Shown here: positions 43,319 to 53,040 of the stretch, piece after piece | How the letters are laid out: every line of letters begins with the position of its first letter | How positions within the stretch are numbered: position 1 is the first letter of the stretch | DNA from: Epilithonimonas xixisoli | GTDB lineage: Bacteria > Bacteroidota > Bacteroidia > Flavobacteriales > Weeksellaceae | Assembly: GCF_004365655.1 (NCBI RefSeq) | Contig: NZ_SOEO01000002.1 | Location: 248,001 to 312,000 of the forward strand | Reading direction: 5' to 3' | DNA: 64,000 nt | Notes under the pieces: model-generated | Database searches by the model: none | Told to the model about the DNA's origin: nothing | What the model saw: the letters and a program-made list of their open reading frames with translations, nothing else | Translations under genes and position numbers: made by a program

Positions 43319-44425
43319 TTAATCTTTCTTGAATCGCAATAAGAATATCGGTAAATAAGCTCCTAAAAAGCCCAAAGATAAAATTATCAACAACAACTGA
43401 TTCACATTCAAATGCCTGAAAGAATACGCTACAGCAATGATCAAAAAGTAGTAAGAAATGATGTAAGTCGTGGATCTTTTGTGGGTAAGTCCCAAGTTAA
43501 GCAATTTGTGGTGAATATGGTTCTTGTCTGGCGACAATACGGATTTTTTGTGATAAATTCTAGTAATAATGACAGTCAACGTATCAATGATTGGGAGTAT
43601 CAAAATCGCTACTGCTATCACGGGAGCAGCCTGAAGATGATAGAAAACATCATCCTTTTTTGCGATAAAAATATCAATAAAAGAAATCCCTGTGAAGGCT
43701 AAAAGAAATCCAAGAATCATAGATCCCGTGTCTCCCATAAAGATTTTTGTACTGCGTTTATTCGATAGATTGTAGACCAAAAAGCCTAATGATGCCGCGA
43801 TCAAAATACCGCAAAGAACCACCAAAGGATCATTATGCTCTCCCAATCGGAAAAAACTAATACCAAACAAGGCACTGGTCGCAATCGTGTAACTACCTGC
43901 TAATCCGTCAATTCCATCAATCAAATTAAAAGCATTAATCAAAATAATGAAGGTCATCAAACTGAATGCAATACTTACATAATAATTGATCTCATAAACA
44001 CCGAAAACCCCGAACAGACTTCGGATTCTGACATCTGAGCCAATCACCATCAAAGCGGAAACCAGAATCTGAGCCAACAGTTTTTTGTAAGCCCGCAAAA
44101 CCATAATATCGTCCATCACTCCTACAAAAAACAGGATGATGAAAGAAGCGAAGAGGAATTTGTAGCGGTCAAACAATTCGTAGGCAAAAACCGGTGCGCA
44201 AACACCTAAGGAAAAGAAAATAGCAATACCTCCAAGATTTGGAATTTTTCTAAGATGCGAACTTCTCGCACCTGGCTCATCCATCAGATTTTTTCGTCTG
44301 GAAATTTTGATGATCGTCGGAATCGCAGCGTAGGTAATAAGAAAGGAAAATACAAAGCCAAACAAGAGCTTAAAATAAAAGAAAGATATTCCGCTGCTTT
44401 GCAAAAAAGTTTCGAAATTACTCAT
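43319..44425 (-). CDS. WecA/MraY-type initiating glycosyl-1-phosphate transferase
   Basis: A 368-residue protein with about eleven helices. Seen are IPNLGGIAIF, MDDIMVLRAYKKLLAQ, NAFNLIDGIDGLAG and FMGDTGSMILGF, with the histidine loop HIHHKLLNLG. It loads the first sugar on undecaprenyl phosphate and so starts the repeat unit. It is 25 bases downstream of the GT2 gene. Confidence 0.9.
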   Translation of the reverse strand: MSNFETFLQSSGISFFYFKLLFGFVFSFLITYAAIPTIIKISRRKNLMDEPGARSSHLRKIPNLGGIAIFFSLGVCAPVFAYELFDRYKFLFASFIILFFVGVMDDIMVLRAYKKLLAQILVSALMVIGSDVRIRSLFGVFGVYEINYYVSIAFSLMTFIILINAFNLIDGIDGLAGSYTIATSALFGISFFRLGEHNDPLVVLCGILIAASLGFLVYNLSNKRSTKIFMGDTGSMILGFLLAFTGISFIDIFIAKKDDVFYHLQAAPVIAVAILILPIIDTLTVIITRIYHKKSVLSPDKNHIHHKLLNLGLTHKRSTTYIISYYFLIIAVAYSFRHLNVNQLLLIILSLGFLGAYLPIFLLRFKKD

Positions 44426-44450
44426 TTAGTGTTTTTGGCTTGGGTTGTTA

Positions 44451-45461
44451 TTAATTAGTCAAAATCCTGACGATTTTCCTTAGTCTAAGCAGGCTAAGGA
44501 TATAATAAATTTTTTTTCTCAGGGGCAAAGATAATAGATAATTCTTACCAAACCGCCTATATTGCAAGATTTCTTTAGTTTTCAAACCTTTTGTTTTAAT
44601 AAAATCATCCAAAACATCCGACATTTTATGGAAATCGCTGTCTTCTTTCACAAATGCTAAATAAGCCAGAAATGTATAAACGCCTTCCAAAATCTGGAAA
44701 TCTTTCAAAAATTTTGTTTGATGAGCAAATTGACTTTGATTAAACTTTTCGCTAACAGCTTCCACCGCTTTCAGAATATCAAGACCTTTGGTTGTGTGGC
44801 TTTTGCTGATGGAATCTTGCCTTTCGAGATATTGGTAATGATAATTCGGCGTGAAAGCCAAAATCTGGCATTGAAGCAACAACTGCGGAATCAACTCGAT
44901 GTCTTCGAAATGAACTCCTTTTTTAAATCGTTTTCCATCAAACAAATCTCGGCGAAAAATCTTGTTACAGGCAAAATACGAAATATCAGAAAAAACGAAA
45001 AGATTGTCTTTTAGAGTGATTTTCTCTGAAAAACCGGAGAGTTGTGTTAGTTTCTGAGTGATATTTCCATTTTCATCCACTTTTTGAAGATTGCAGATTG
45101 TCATTTCTGCATTGTGTTTTATGGCCAAATTGTACATCTCTTCAAACATCGTTTCGGAAACGTAATCATCGCTATCTACAAATCCTAAAAATTGTCCTTT
45201 GGCTCTATCGATTCCGAAATTTCGCGCATCGCTGAGTCCACCATTTTCTTTTGTAAAACCGAAGATTTTTTCAGGATATTTTTGTTGGAAATCGTCTATG
45301 ATTTTTTGAGAATTGTCTTGGCTTCCATCATTCACAACCAAGATTTCAATTTCCTGCAAAGTTTGATTGACCAATGACAACAGGCATTTTTCCAGATATA
45401 ACTCGACGTTATAAACCGGAACAATGATGGAAACTTTGATGTTTGATTTCTCGATTGTCAT
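44451..45461 (-). CDS. GT2-family glycosyltransferase
   Basis: A 336-residue enzyme, opening with VSIIVPVYNVELYLEKCL. EILVVNDGSQDNS and FLGFVDSDDYVSETMFEEM (DxD metal site) follow. The acceptor sugar is unknown. Its leader contains three consecutive hairpins. Confidence 0.92.
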   Translation of the reverse strand: MTIEKSNIKVSIIVPVYNVELYLEKCLLSLVNQTLQEIEILVVNDGSQDNSQKIIDDFQQKYPEKIFGFTKENGGLSDARNFGIDRAKGQFLGFVDSDDYVSETMFEEMYNLAIKHNAEMTICNLQKVDENGNITQKLTQLSGFSEKITLKDNLFVFSDISYFACNKIFRRDLFDGKRFKKGVHFEDIELIPQLLLQCQILAFTPNYHYQYLERQDSISKSHTTKGLDILKAVEAVSEKFNQSQFAHQTKFLKDFQILEGVYTFLAYLAFVKEDSDFHKMSDVLDDFIKTKGLKTKEILQYRRFGKNYLLSLPLRKKIYYILSLLRLRKIVRILTN

Positions 45462-45470
45462 TGTTGTGTC

Positions 45471-45533
45471 GCTCCTACGGAGCTTTTCTTTTCTATGGTT
45501 ATGTTTGCTACAAACATTTCACTCCTTCGGAGT
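45471..45533. repeat. Three consecutive hairpins in front of the GT2 gene
   Basis: GCTCCTACGGAGC (45471-45483), ATGTTTGCTACAAACAT (45501-45517) and ACTCCTTCGGAGT (45521-45533) each have exact stems with three-base loops. In the mRNA the GCTCC hairpin is about ten bases from the ATG and its GGAG could be a ribosome-binding sequence. T6 follows the last on the plus strand. Confidence 0.75.
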
Positions 45534-45622
45534 TTTTTCTGGGATTAACTTTCCTATCAATATATCACTTTTTGGAAATAATAAAAATCTGTCAAATCTG
45601 CAAAATCTACGAGACTCCTTTT

Positions 45623-46693
45623 TTAAACTCTTGTAAATCTCGGGCTTAAAAAACCTCTTTTCGCCTCATCAAAATCCGAACGCGAGCACGGAATACAATT
45701 GTCAATATTCTCATCTTCGCCAAAATACCAAAGATTATTGAAAACATCACGCTTGAAGGCATATTGCTCATCATTAATCAAAACAAAAAAAGTCTCGTAG
45801 GATTTCTCTTTCGGATGCGATTTCTGGATATTGATTCCTTCTATCAAATACCAAATCATTTGTGCCAAAAGCTGATGATTGAGCTGAGAATCCGAATAAA
45901 TATTATAATTGAAAATCCCAACAGATTTCAGTCTTTCGCTCAGTCCAATTTCTTTCATATATGCGCAAATCTCGCGTCTGTTGAGTCCATTCACTTGCGG
46001 ATTCATAGAAAAGGCTTCGGCAAAAGTTTCGATGGCGTCGCAATTAATGGTGACCAAATCTGCTTTCCGGAAATAAGGTTCGGTTTTCTCTGTAGAATTC
46101 ATCATTTCTGCCAAACGGATAATGTCGAACTGAACTTCCTTTATCAAATTCACAGAATCCATTTCGTTCAGATGTTTCTGATAACCAAGATGATGGTAAT
46201 TTTTTATGGAGAAATTTTTGGAGCTTAAGATTTTACTCAAGAAGGTCGATTCGTGAATTTCTTCGTCCTGTTTCAGAGAAACCACGTTGCTGATTTGGGT
46301 ATAATTGATATCTTGTTGATGAAAATTGAGCGCTGAAAACAGCGAAAAAGCCAAATCGTTGCTTCCACCAACAATCACAGGAATTGCACCCTTCTGATGA
46401 CAAGCTGACAAAACTTCCTGCAAAATATAATGCGAATCCTGAGGCGTTTTCCCCGAAACCAAATCACCCAAATCTATGATTGGAATATCAAAATCAAGCT
46501 GGGACAATTTGTAAAACTCTCTTCGGATGCCTGTAAAATCCTGACTTTCAGCATCGCCATTGGCACCACGATAATCTGAAACAAAAAGCAAGACAATGCT
46601 GTTTTCTTTGATTTCACTCGTGATTTTGTTTCCGATTTGCCATTTCTCGGTTCGGAATTGTCTTGGCGCAACAATAAAATCTTCGAAGTTCAT
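45623..46693 (-). CDS. Arginase/formimidoylglutamase-fold protein with altered metal site
   Basis: A 356-residue protein with the arginase-type alpha/beta order: PVIVGGSNDLAFSLFSAL, VVSLKQDEE and LVTINCDAIETFAEAF in the places of the ureohydrolase metal motifs. The canonical His and Asp residues are mostly not there: GGSN instead of GG(D/G)H, and no DAHxD. It is therefore probably not a standard Mn-dependent ureohydrolase. It lies inside the polysaccharide locus, 162 bases upstream of the GT2 gene. Confidence 0.68.
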   Translation of the reverse strand: MNFEDFIVAPRQFRTEKWQIGNKITSEIKENSIVLLFVSDYRGANGDAESQDFTGIRREFYKLSQLDFDIPIIDLGDLVSGKTPQDSHYILQEVLSACHQKGAIPVIVGGSNDLAFSLFSALNFHQQDINYTQISNVVSLKQDEEIHESTFLSKILSSKNFSIKNYHHLGYQKHLNEMDSVNLIKEVQFDIIRLAEMMNSTEKTEPYFRKADLVTINCDAIETFAEAFSMNPQVNGLNRREICAYMKEIGLSERLKSVGIFNYNIYSDSQLNHQLLAQMIWYLIEGINIQKSHPKEKSYETFFVLINDEQYAFKRDVFNNLWYFGEDENIDNCIPCSRSDFDEAKRGFLSPRFTRV

Positions 46694-46698
46694 TGATT

Positions 46699-48255
46699 CT
46701 ATTTTTTAATATTAATGATGACATCTTTCGGCGTTTGTTTGGAAAACTCGACCAATTGATTTCTTAGTTTGTTTGTATTTTCTTTTTTGACGGCATAAAA
46801 GGAAACCGTCGTTCCTCCCGCCATGTAATTATCTTGAATTGTCAAAGTTCCGACTTTCGAAAAATAATCCGGCATTTTTACCCATTCATCAAAAACCAAA
46901 GCCACTTCAAAATCCTGCAATTTTGCGGTGTTGTAAATATAAGCTTGAAGTTTTTTGTTATCGGCAAATTTTCCGTGATCTTCTTTCCTCAGTTTCGCCA
47001 CTTCGATGCTTCCCAACCCGTAAGTATCGAGCAAATGGATATAATTAAAATAAGTGATGGCGCCAATATCATTCGCTACAACTTTGGAATTTTTGTAATA
47101 TTGATGAAGAAAATCCGCCAATTGGATTTGTTGGTCAAAAATATTTTTGGATGCTTTAGGTTGATTTTTTAACATTGGAACGAAGCGCAATGAAAATGTA
47201 ATTAATAATAAAATGACCATTGAAAACTTCAAAACCTGATTTCCCTTTTTCTTCTGAAAAAGTTCATCCGCAAAAGGTGCAATCGCCAAAAGAATCACAA
47301 CCACCAAATAAGCTTCATAACGAATCAGCCAACCAAAGTTGGCGAACAAAAGATGCACTGCAAATCCACAGAAAACGACCATTGGAATGGGATTAACTTT
47401 AATTTTATCAATGAAAGAATTTTGACTTTTTGATTTAATGAAAATCTGAATTAATAAGATTAAGATTAATAACAAAACCGAGATTCCACGATAGCCATTT
47501 CCGGCAACCCTTGTGAGAAAACCAACGATTCCGTCATTGGTATTTCCTTTCAGAATCAAAGAATTTGGAAGGAAAAACGAACCGTGATCTACAGAAATCC
47601 AACCATAAATCAAAACCGGCGTGATCGCAAATAATCCCAATGCAATGCTTTGAAAATATTCTCTTTTGATGAAGAAAAGGTAAACGCACATAAAAAATAT
47701 GAAGAACAAACTTTCGTACCTGAAACCTGTTGCTAAAATCGCCAACAAAGCCAAATTAGAAAAATTTCTCGGCGCTTCATTATCCAAATATTTTTTGAAA
47801 GCTAGCAATACCAAAACCATTGTCAATGCGTGGAAAACGTGCTCCATTCCTGTCATTATCATCAGATGCAATGGCATTAATAAAACCAATGACGACAGGA
47901 AAATGATGTAAGTTGCTTTAGAAAATTGCTTCAGATACTGATGAAAAACGAGGATTAAAGCCACACCAGCAAGACTATTCGCAACCAGCGGAATGTATTC
48001 CCAATTCCCAAAAACTTTAATCAAAATCGCTAACAGAAATGTGAAAAGTGGAGAAGAAGTCGTGGATGAAAACTCATATTGCGTGATGCCCCAAGTCTGA
48101 AATTCCGCAAAATTTTTCGCCATCGAAAGATGGATATAAGCATCATCCAAAGGATAAATATATCGCCCCGCAAAATCCACAACCACTTGAATATTAAAAA
48201 AAATTAATAGGGCAAGCGTTAGGAATATCAGTAAAAGTGGTATGTTTTTTTTCAT
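46699..48255 (-). CDS. Polytopic membrane protein, GT-C glycosyltransferase-like
   Basis: A 518-residue protein with about ten helices and a periplasmic C-terminal domain. YPLDDAYIHLSMAKNFAE near residue 36 resembles the acidic first loop of lipid-linked sugar transferases (GT39/ArnT type). It may transfer sugars to the polysaccharide in the periplasm. Assignment rests on topology and this motif. Confidence 0.55.
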   Translation of the reverse strand: MKKNIPLLLIFLTLALLIFFNIQVVVDFAGRYIYPLDDAYIHLSMAKNFAEFQTWGITQYEFSSTTSSPLFTFLLAILIKVFGNWEYIPLVANSLAGVALILVFHQYLKQFSKATYIIFLSSLVLLMPLHLMIMTGMEHVFHALTMVLVLLAFKKYLDNEAPRNFSNLALLAILATGFRYESLFFIFFMCVYLFFIKREYFQSIALGLFAITPVLIYGWISVDHGSFFLPNSLILKGNTNDGIVGFLTRVAGNGYRGISVLLLILILLIQIFIKSKSQNSFIDKIKVNPIPMVVFCGFAVHLLFANFGWLIRYEAYLVVVILLAIAPFADELFQKKKGNQVLKFSMVILLLITFSLRFVPMLKNQPKASKNIFDQQIQLADFLHQYYKNSKVVANDIGAITYFNYIHLLDTYGLGSIEVAKLRKEDHGKFADNKKLQAYIYNTAKLQDFEVALVFDEWVKMPDYFSKVGTLTIQDNYMAGGTTVSFYAVKKENTNKLRNQLVEFSKQTPKDVIINIKK

Positions 48256-48264
48256 TATTAACTA

Positions 48265-49392
48265 TTAGTAACTCCAAAGGAAATTAGTATAAGTGGTTGG
48301 CGTAAATCTCCCCGCAACACCTTGATAACTGGCAAAAACAAAGTAATAAAACACCATAAATCCAACAAAGAAAAGATGCCAGAATCTTTTGGTCCCAACT
48401 TTATCAATTCCATAAATAATATTAGCTACCACAAGTGGCGCAAATCCGACGTAAACCCCAACCAACCTTGTAGAAAACACAGGATTGTCCCGGAAAATGA
48501 AATAGAGACAGACTCCAAAAACCAAAATATTTCGGAGATATTCGTAATACCAAACGCGTTGGCAAGCGGTCTTATCGTACATTACTAGAAGAATCCCATA
48601 CAAAACCATTGTGCCGTCCATAAAACTGGAAGCCTTGTCTTCGTAGCCGATGTAACCGTTGTAACCATTGGAAACATCTTGAAGATTCAAACTCCCCAAA
48701 AATCCTGAGAACAAGTTATAAACCTGAAATGGCGAAAGAATAACACAAGTGATGATGGCGTAGAAAATCCGGTTCGCATTCAATGGAATCAATACCAACC
48801 AATACGCCGGCAAAAAGATAATGGCCGACTTGTGGAAACCATAAGCGATGTAGAGACAGACGAGATACCAAACCAATTTTCGCTCCTTGATGAACTGATA
48901 GGACAAAATACAAACTGTCATCCCAAGTGCTTGCCTCATATGTCCCGTATCTGCAATGAAATAGCCTGGAATAAGCAAAATCAATGCGGAAAACACAGGA
49001 TATGGAGAATCTTTTTTAAAGGTCCAAATTTTAATCCCAACACTAATGCAAGCACTTACAAATGTAAAAGATTGGAATGGACCACCGAAAGTCGCCACAA
49101 ATTTGTTGAGCATCACGTACATCCACTCGATTTCCAGATCGCTTTTCCGCATTAACATTTTATCGATCAATTCAGAATAGTCAATTGTCGGGAAATAAAA
49201 CAAATAGAAAGATCTGTAAATTGGATAATCTGCTCCAACATTCCCACGCAATCCGGATAGCACAATCATCATAATTCCAACGACCCATAAACCGGCAAAA
49301 TTCTTTTTTTCACCATTGCCATAGACCTCCTGAAAACTAAACAAGATCAGCAAGATAAAAAGAATGGTGAAAGCCGGATGGAGAAATGCCAT
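48265..49392 (-). CDS. EpsG-like polysaccharide polymerase
   Basis: A 375-residue protein from the ATG at 49392; the frame opens 22 codons earlier with no signal. About ten helices. GLRGNVGADYPIYRSFYL near residue 50 is the mark of EpsG/Wzy-like proteins of exopolysaccharide clusters. It joins repeat units outside the inner membrane. It is ten bases upstream of the GT-C-like gene. Confidence 0.8.
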   Translation of the reverse strand: MAFLHPAFTILFILLILFSFQEVYGNGEKKNFAGLWVVGIMMIVLSGLRGNVGADYPIYRSFYLFYFPTIDYSELIDKMLMRKSDLEIEWMYVMLNKFVATFGGPFQSFTFVSACISVGIKIWTFKKDSPYPVFSALILLIPGYFIADTGHMRQALGMTVCILSYQFIKERKLVWYLVCLYIAYGFHKSAIIFLPAYWLVLIPLNANRIFYAIITCVILSPFQVYNLFSGFLGSLNLQDVSNGYNGYIGYEDKASSFMDGTMVLYGILLVMYDKTACQRVWYYEYLRNILVFGVCLYFIFRDNPVFSTRLVGVYVGFAPLVVANIIYGIDKVGTKRFWHLFFVGFMVFYYFVFASYQGVAGRFTPTTYTNFLWSY

Positions 49393-49482
49393 TTGTGTTC
49401 GGAAATAGTTTTTGTAAAGAGCAAATGTATTAAAAAAGCTTGTCTTTCGTAATACCAATAAGATTTAAGATTTTATTTTGGA

Positions 49483-50532
49483 TTATTTTTTTGCTAATTT
49501 TTTCACGATTGATATTCTCATAGGTTCCTCAAAATATTTAAAAGCCAAAGAAGCCATTAGAAGATTCAGCAAAATCAAAAGCAGTAATTCTATTGGTAGA
49601 TGGACAAAATTAGGTAAATCAAGACTGCCAATGTAATTCTGAAACGGTTTGAAAATATAAAAAGCAATCAACTGAAACATATAAAATGCAAAAGAAATAT
49701 TCCCTAAGTAAACAATTCTCTTTGAACTGAAAAATTGGTCAAAATAAGTCTCAAATGACAACGAAAAGATCAATCCTGCAAAAATCAACATACACAGCGC
49801 ATCCATTTTGTAATCTGTAATCGTGAGCAAGAAAAGCATCAATAAACTTAAGACGAAAATAAAACTCGCCATCTTTTTTGAAAGCTGAATATCAAACCTC
49901 AGCAAACCAATACTGACACCTAAAAAAAACTCAGGAATGATTCTTTCAAGGCCATTATAAGTATATTCATTCAGATCAAAATTCTCAATACTAAACCATC
50001 TTAAAACAAAAAAAACAACTACTCCAATAAGAACGATTCTACCTACAGATTTATTTAATTTTATAACCAATACTGACAAAATGAAAAGAAAAACATACGC
50101 AAACCACTCCGCCGACAAGCTCCAGGAATGTGTGTTCCAACTCAGCGCATCGTTGATATTCCAAGCGTGAATCATCAACAAATTGGAAATAATGTGGTCT
50201 TTCCTGATAATTAAATCTTCCTGATGAAAAATATATTTCCCAACGTACAACAGCATACCAACAATTAAAAATGTCAATATCTGAAGCGGATAGATTTTCG
50301 CAAACCTCTTGAGCAGAAAATTATAATATTTTTTGACCGTTACTTTTTCTAAGAAAAAGCTTTTGTAATAAGCATAGGTCAGTATAAATCCACTTAGAAC
50401 AAAGAATACATCAACGCCCAAATAACCTTTATCAAAAAAGAAATTATTCAAACCGCCGACATAAACGCTAAAATGGTACAAAAAAACCCAAAGTGCTGTG
50501 TAGAATCTTAATCCTGTCAAATTATTTAGCAT
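49483..50532 (-). CDS. Acyltransferase-3 family (OafA/YrhL) membrane protein
   Basis: A 349-residue protein with ten helices. It opens with LTGLRFYTALWVFLYHF, with the catalytic-type His, followed by DVFFVLSGFILTYAYY and NTHSWSLSAEWFAYVF. These enzymes O-acetylate surface sugars. The ATG at 50532 is used; a TTG one codon earlier is not needed. Confidence 0.9.
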   Translation of the reverse strand: MLNNLTGLRFYTALWVFLYHFSVYVGGLNNFFFDKGYLGVDVFFVLSGFILTYAYYKSFFLEKVTVKKYYNFLLKRFAKIYPLQILTFLIVGMLLYVGKYIFHQEDLIIRKDHIISNLLMIHAWNINDALSWNTHSWSLSAEWFAYVFLFILSVLVIKLNKSVGRIVLIGVVVFFVLRWFSIENFDLNEYTYNGLERIIPEFFLGVSIGLLRFDIQLSKKMASFIFVLSLLMLFLLTITDYKMDALCMLIFAGLIFSLSFETYFDQFFSSKRIVYLGNISFAFYMFQLIAFYIFKPFQNYIGSLDLPNFVHLPIELLLLILLNLLMASLAFKYFEEPMRISIVKKLAKK

Positions 50533-50547
50533 CAATCACACTTTAAA

Positions 50548-51897
50548 TTACCAATAAAAATTCCCAATCATCTGCATCCCAAACGTCTGAAAAAGACAGA
50601 GAAAAAATAGAATCTTGAATTGATTTGAATTAATATCCTTCAACAAAATCAAAAAGTAAGGAACTAGAAACAAGCAAGCTCTCGCCGTTTCGCCAGTTCC
50701 GTACGCGCCCGTCAAAAGCATTGCAGACAAAGCGGAAATGGCTGAGAAAAACAGAATATTGATCTTTGGATTTTCAAAAACTTCGGTTCCAGATTTCTTC
50801 GAAAAGAAAACCGCTAAAAATCCAAAAGACAGAAACAAAAATATCTCGCCAATGTCTTCCATCCTCGTTACGAAGTAAATAAAAGGCTGATGAAAAAGTC
50901 TGAAACCATCGGGATTTTCGGAGTGTGAAGCTTGCAAGAATGTTTCAAGATGATTGTAACCTGTTGTGGCATAAATCAATAGAAAACTCAAGACAAACAA
51001 AACCGTATTCATCACGCTCAGCCAAACGAAATTCCATTTTCCTTTGAGGAGAAAATAAAAACTGAAACAGCCCAAAAATGCAAACAGAAATAAACCGGAA
51101 AACGTAATCAAATTTGTCAACAGCAATCCTGAAAAGATGAATAGAAATGACCAAACGTCGATTTTATTTTGATGAAATATTCTCGCAAATCCCAAAAGGA
51201 AAATCAAAGTTGAAGTCAAAACCAAAGAATCGATGGAAACCAAAAGATAAATATTAACCGAAGGAATCACGGCGAACAAAAGCAACATCCACTTTTTTCT
51301 CAATTCTTCAAAACCGAGATAATCTAAGATTTTATAAAAAATCGGGAAAGACAAACAGCCGATTGCAAAGAATGATATCGCCAACATTTCAAGATTAGAA
51401 ATCTGCAAAATCCAATGATGCAAAAGCGTTACAAACGGCGGATGCGTTCTGGTATGAAGCTGGAAATTTTCCAAATTCTTAGTGAAATCACGAAGCCAAA
51501 TTGTTCCATCTGTAATATTAATCGCGTCGGTGTAATATTGTCTTCCTTTCAGATAGAACGGTTGTAGAAAAGCAATATCGAAGTTTCCTTGGCTCAGATT
51601 TCCGAAAACAACAAGAACGATGGCAATCAAAAACAAAAGATAGACATTCAGTTTTTCCGAATATCGAAAAGCGAAAATTCCGGTCAATAAAAACAAAAAG
51701 GCAAACACAAATCCGCTCCAAAGAAATTGATTGGGATAGATGACAGAAATCGGAAAAAGCAAGCCAGTTCCCGTAAAACCACCTTGTAATTGGTAATAAT
51801 AATTGGCACCGGCAATGGCAATCCAGATAAAAATCGCAACAAAAAAAACCATCCAAGGAAAGTTCTTCAGCGTTGCCCATTGTAATTTTTCTCCCAT
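50548..51897 (-). CDS. Polytopic membrane protein, GT39-like
   Basis: A 449-residue protein from the ATG at 51897. A TTG at 51951 lies upstream of the predicted promoter. About eleven helices; a RTHPPFVTLLHHWILQ segment near residue 150 resembles the loop after the first acidic motif in dolichyl-phosphate-mannose-type transferases. Substrate unknown. It is the first gene of the polysaccharide block. Confidence 0.55.
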   Translation of the reverse strand: MGEKLQWATLKNFPWMVFFVAIFIWIAIAGANYYYQLQGGFTGTGLLFPISVIYPNQFLWSGFVFAFLFLLTGIFAFRYSEKLNVYLLFLIAIVLVVFGNLSQGNFDIAFLQPFYLKGRQYYTDAINITDGTIWLRDFTKNLENFQLHTRTHPPFVTLLHHWILQISNLEMLAISFFAIGCLSFPIFYKILDYLGFEELRKKWMLLLFAVIPSVNIYLLVSIDSLVLTSTLIFLLGFARIFHQNKIDVWSFLFIFSGLLLTNLITFSGLFLFAFLGCFSFYFLLKGKWNFVWLSVMNTVLFVLSFLLIYATTGYNHLETFLQASHSENPDGFRLFHQPFIYFVTRMEDIGEIFLFLSFGFLAVFFSKKSGTEVFENPKINILFFSAISALSAMLLTGAYGTGETARACLFLVPYFLILLKDINSNQFKILFFLCLFQTFGMQMIGNFYW

Positions 51898-51926
51898 CCT
51901 GAGTTGTGTTTTGGGTTTTGAAGTGT

Positions 51927-51934
51927 CAAAAATA
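51927..51934 (-). promoter_or_regulatory. -7 box upstream of the polysaccharide block
   Basis: TATTTTTG on the minus strand fits TAnnTTTG. Transcription would start near 51920, so the ATG at 51897 would be the first usable start. Confidence 0.45.
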
Positions 51935-52050
51935 TTAAAATTAATCGGCAATCGGTGAAAATCCTTTTCAAGCTTTGGAATCTTGATATTCTATTCACAA
52001 TTCGGGGCGGAATTTAAAGCATCCTACATTTATCGAAAGTGGATAATTGC

Positions 52051-52058
52051 TATCTTTG
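52051..52058 (+). promoter_or_regulatory. -7 box of the GLPGLI gene
   Basis: TATCTTTG fits TAnnTTTG. A start near 52065 would exclude the upstream start codon at 52047 and leave the ATG at 52116. Confidence 0.45.
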
Positions 52059-52115
52059 AAATACAAAATCACAAACCGAAACTCCCGGACCAAAACATTC
52101 AACCAATTGATTATA

Positions 52116-52970
52116 ATGAGAAAACTTATTCTTCTAATTTCACTTTTTATATTTTCTATAATTCTCGCTCAAAATCAAAGATTCACTTATGAATATACTT
52201 TCAAAATGGATTCTTTGAACAAAGATTATATTGAAAAAGAAATAATGAATCTGGATATTACAAAAGATGGTTCTAACTTTTACAGCGCTTTGCTAATCAC
52301 CAGAGATTCACTCTTCAAAGCTGAATTTGAAAAAACAAAAGTGTCGCAATCTGTCACCATTGATATGAGGAAAGTTAAAATGGCGAAAGTCAATTTCCGA
52401 GTTTCCAAAAGCTATCCCGATTTTGAAACAATCTACCATACTTCCATCTTTGCCACCAATGTCGCCTTAAAAGAAAACAAGAAAATAAATTGGACAATCT
52501 TGCCCGACACAAAAAGCATAGAAGGTTTTAAAGTTCAAAAAGCCACCACCACTTTCGGCGGGAGAAATTGGACTGCCTGGTTCGCCAACGACATCCAAAT
52601 CCAAGACGGCCCTTACAAATTCTGCGGTCTTCCCGGTTTGATTTTGAATATTGAAGATGAGAAAGGCGATCATATTTTCAATTTGGTAGGCAGTCAAAAA
52701 CTCGACTATCAACCTTTGATAATAGATTCCAAAAAGCAAGAAACTTTTCTGACCAATGAGAAATTCAATCAACTTTGGAACGAATATAAAAAAGACCCAG
52801 CCAGAAATATAAAACTCATTCACAGTTCCTCAGAAATGTCGGACACGATACTTTCTGATGCGAATGGTAATCCATTATCAAAGCAAGATTTGATCAAAAG
52901 AAAAGAACAAGGCGCAAGGGAAACTTTTAAGAAGGTTAATAATTTTATAGAAATGGAACTTTATAAGTAA
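52116..52970 (+). CDS. GLPGLI-family secreted protein
   Basis: A 284-residue protein with a signal peptide (ending ILAQ). GPYKFCGLPGLILNIEDEKG near residue 165 carries the motif that names the family. GLPGLI proteins are frequent in flavobacteria, and their function is unknown. The ATG at 52116 gives a normal signal peptide; the frame opens 23 codons upstream without one. Confidence 0.88.
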   Translation: MRKLILLISLFIFSIILAQNQRFTYEYTFKMDSLNKDYIEKEIMNLDITKDGSNFYSALLITRDSLFKAEFEKTKVSQSVTIDMRKVKMAKVNFRVSKSYPDFETIYHTSIFATNVALKENKKINWTILPDTKSIEGFKVQKATTTFGGRNWTAWFANDIQIQDGPYKFCGLPGLILNIEDEKGDHIFNLVGSQKLDYQPLIIDSKKQETFLTNEKFNQLWNEYKKDPARNIKLIHSSSEMSDTILSDANGNPLSKQDLIKRKEQGARETFKKVNNFIEMELYK

Positions 52971-53040
52971 TTTTGATTCAGATGATTTGCAATCTGAAAC
53001 TTTGCAAGAAGAATAATTAAAAACTTTAAAATACAAACAT

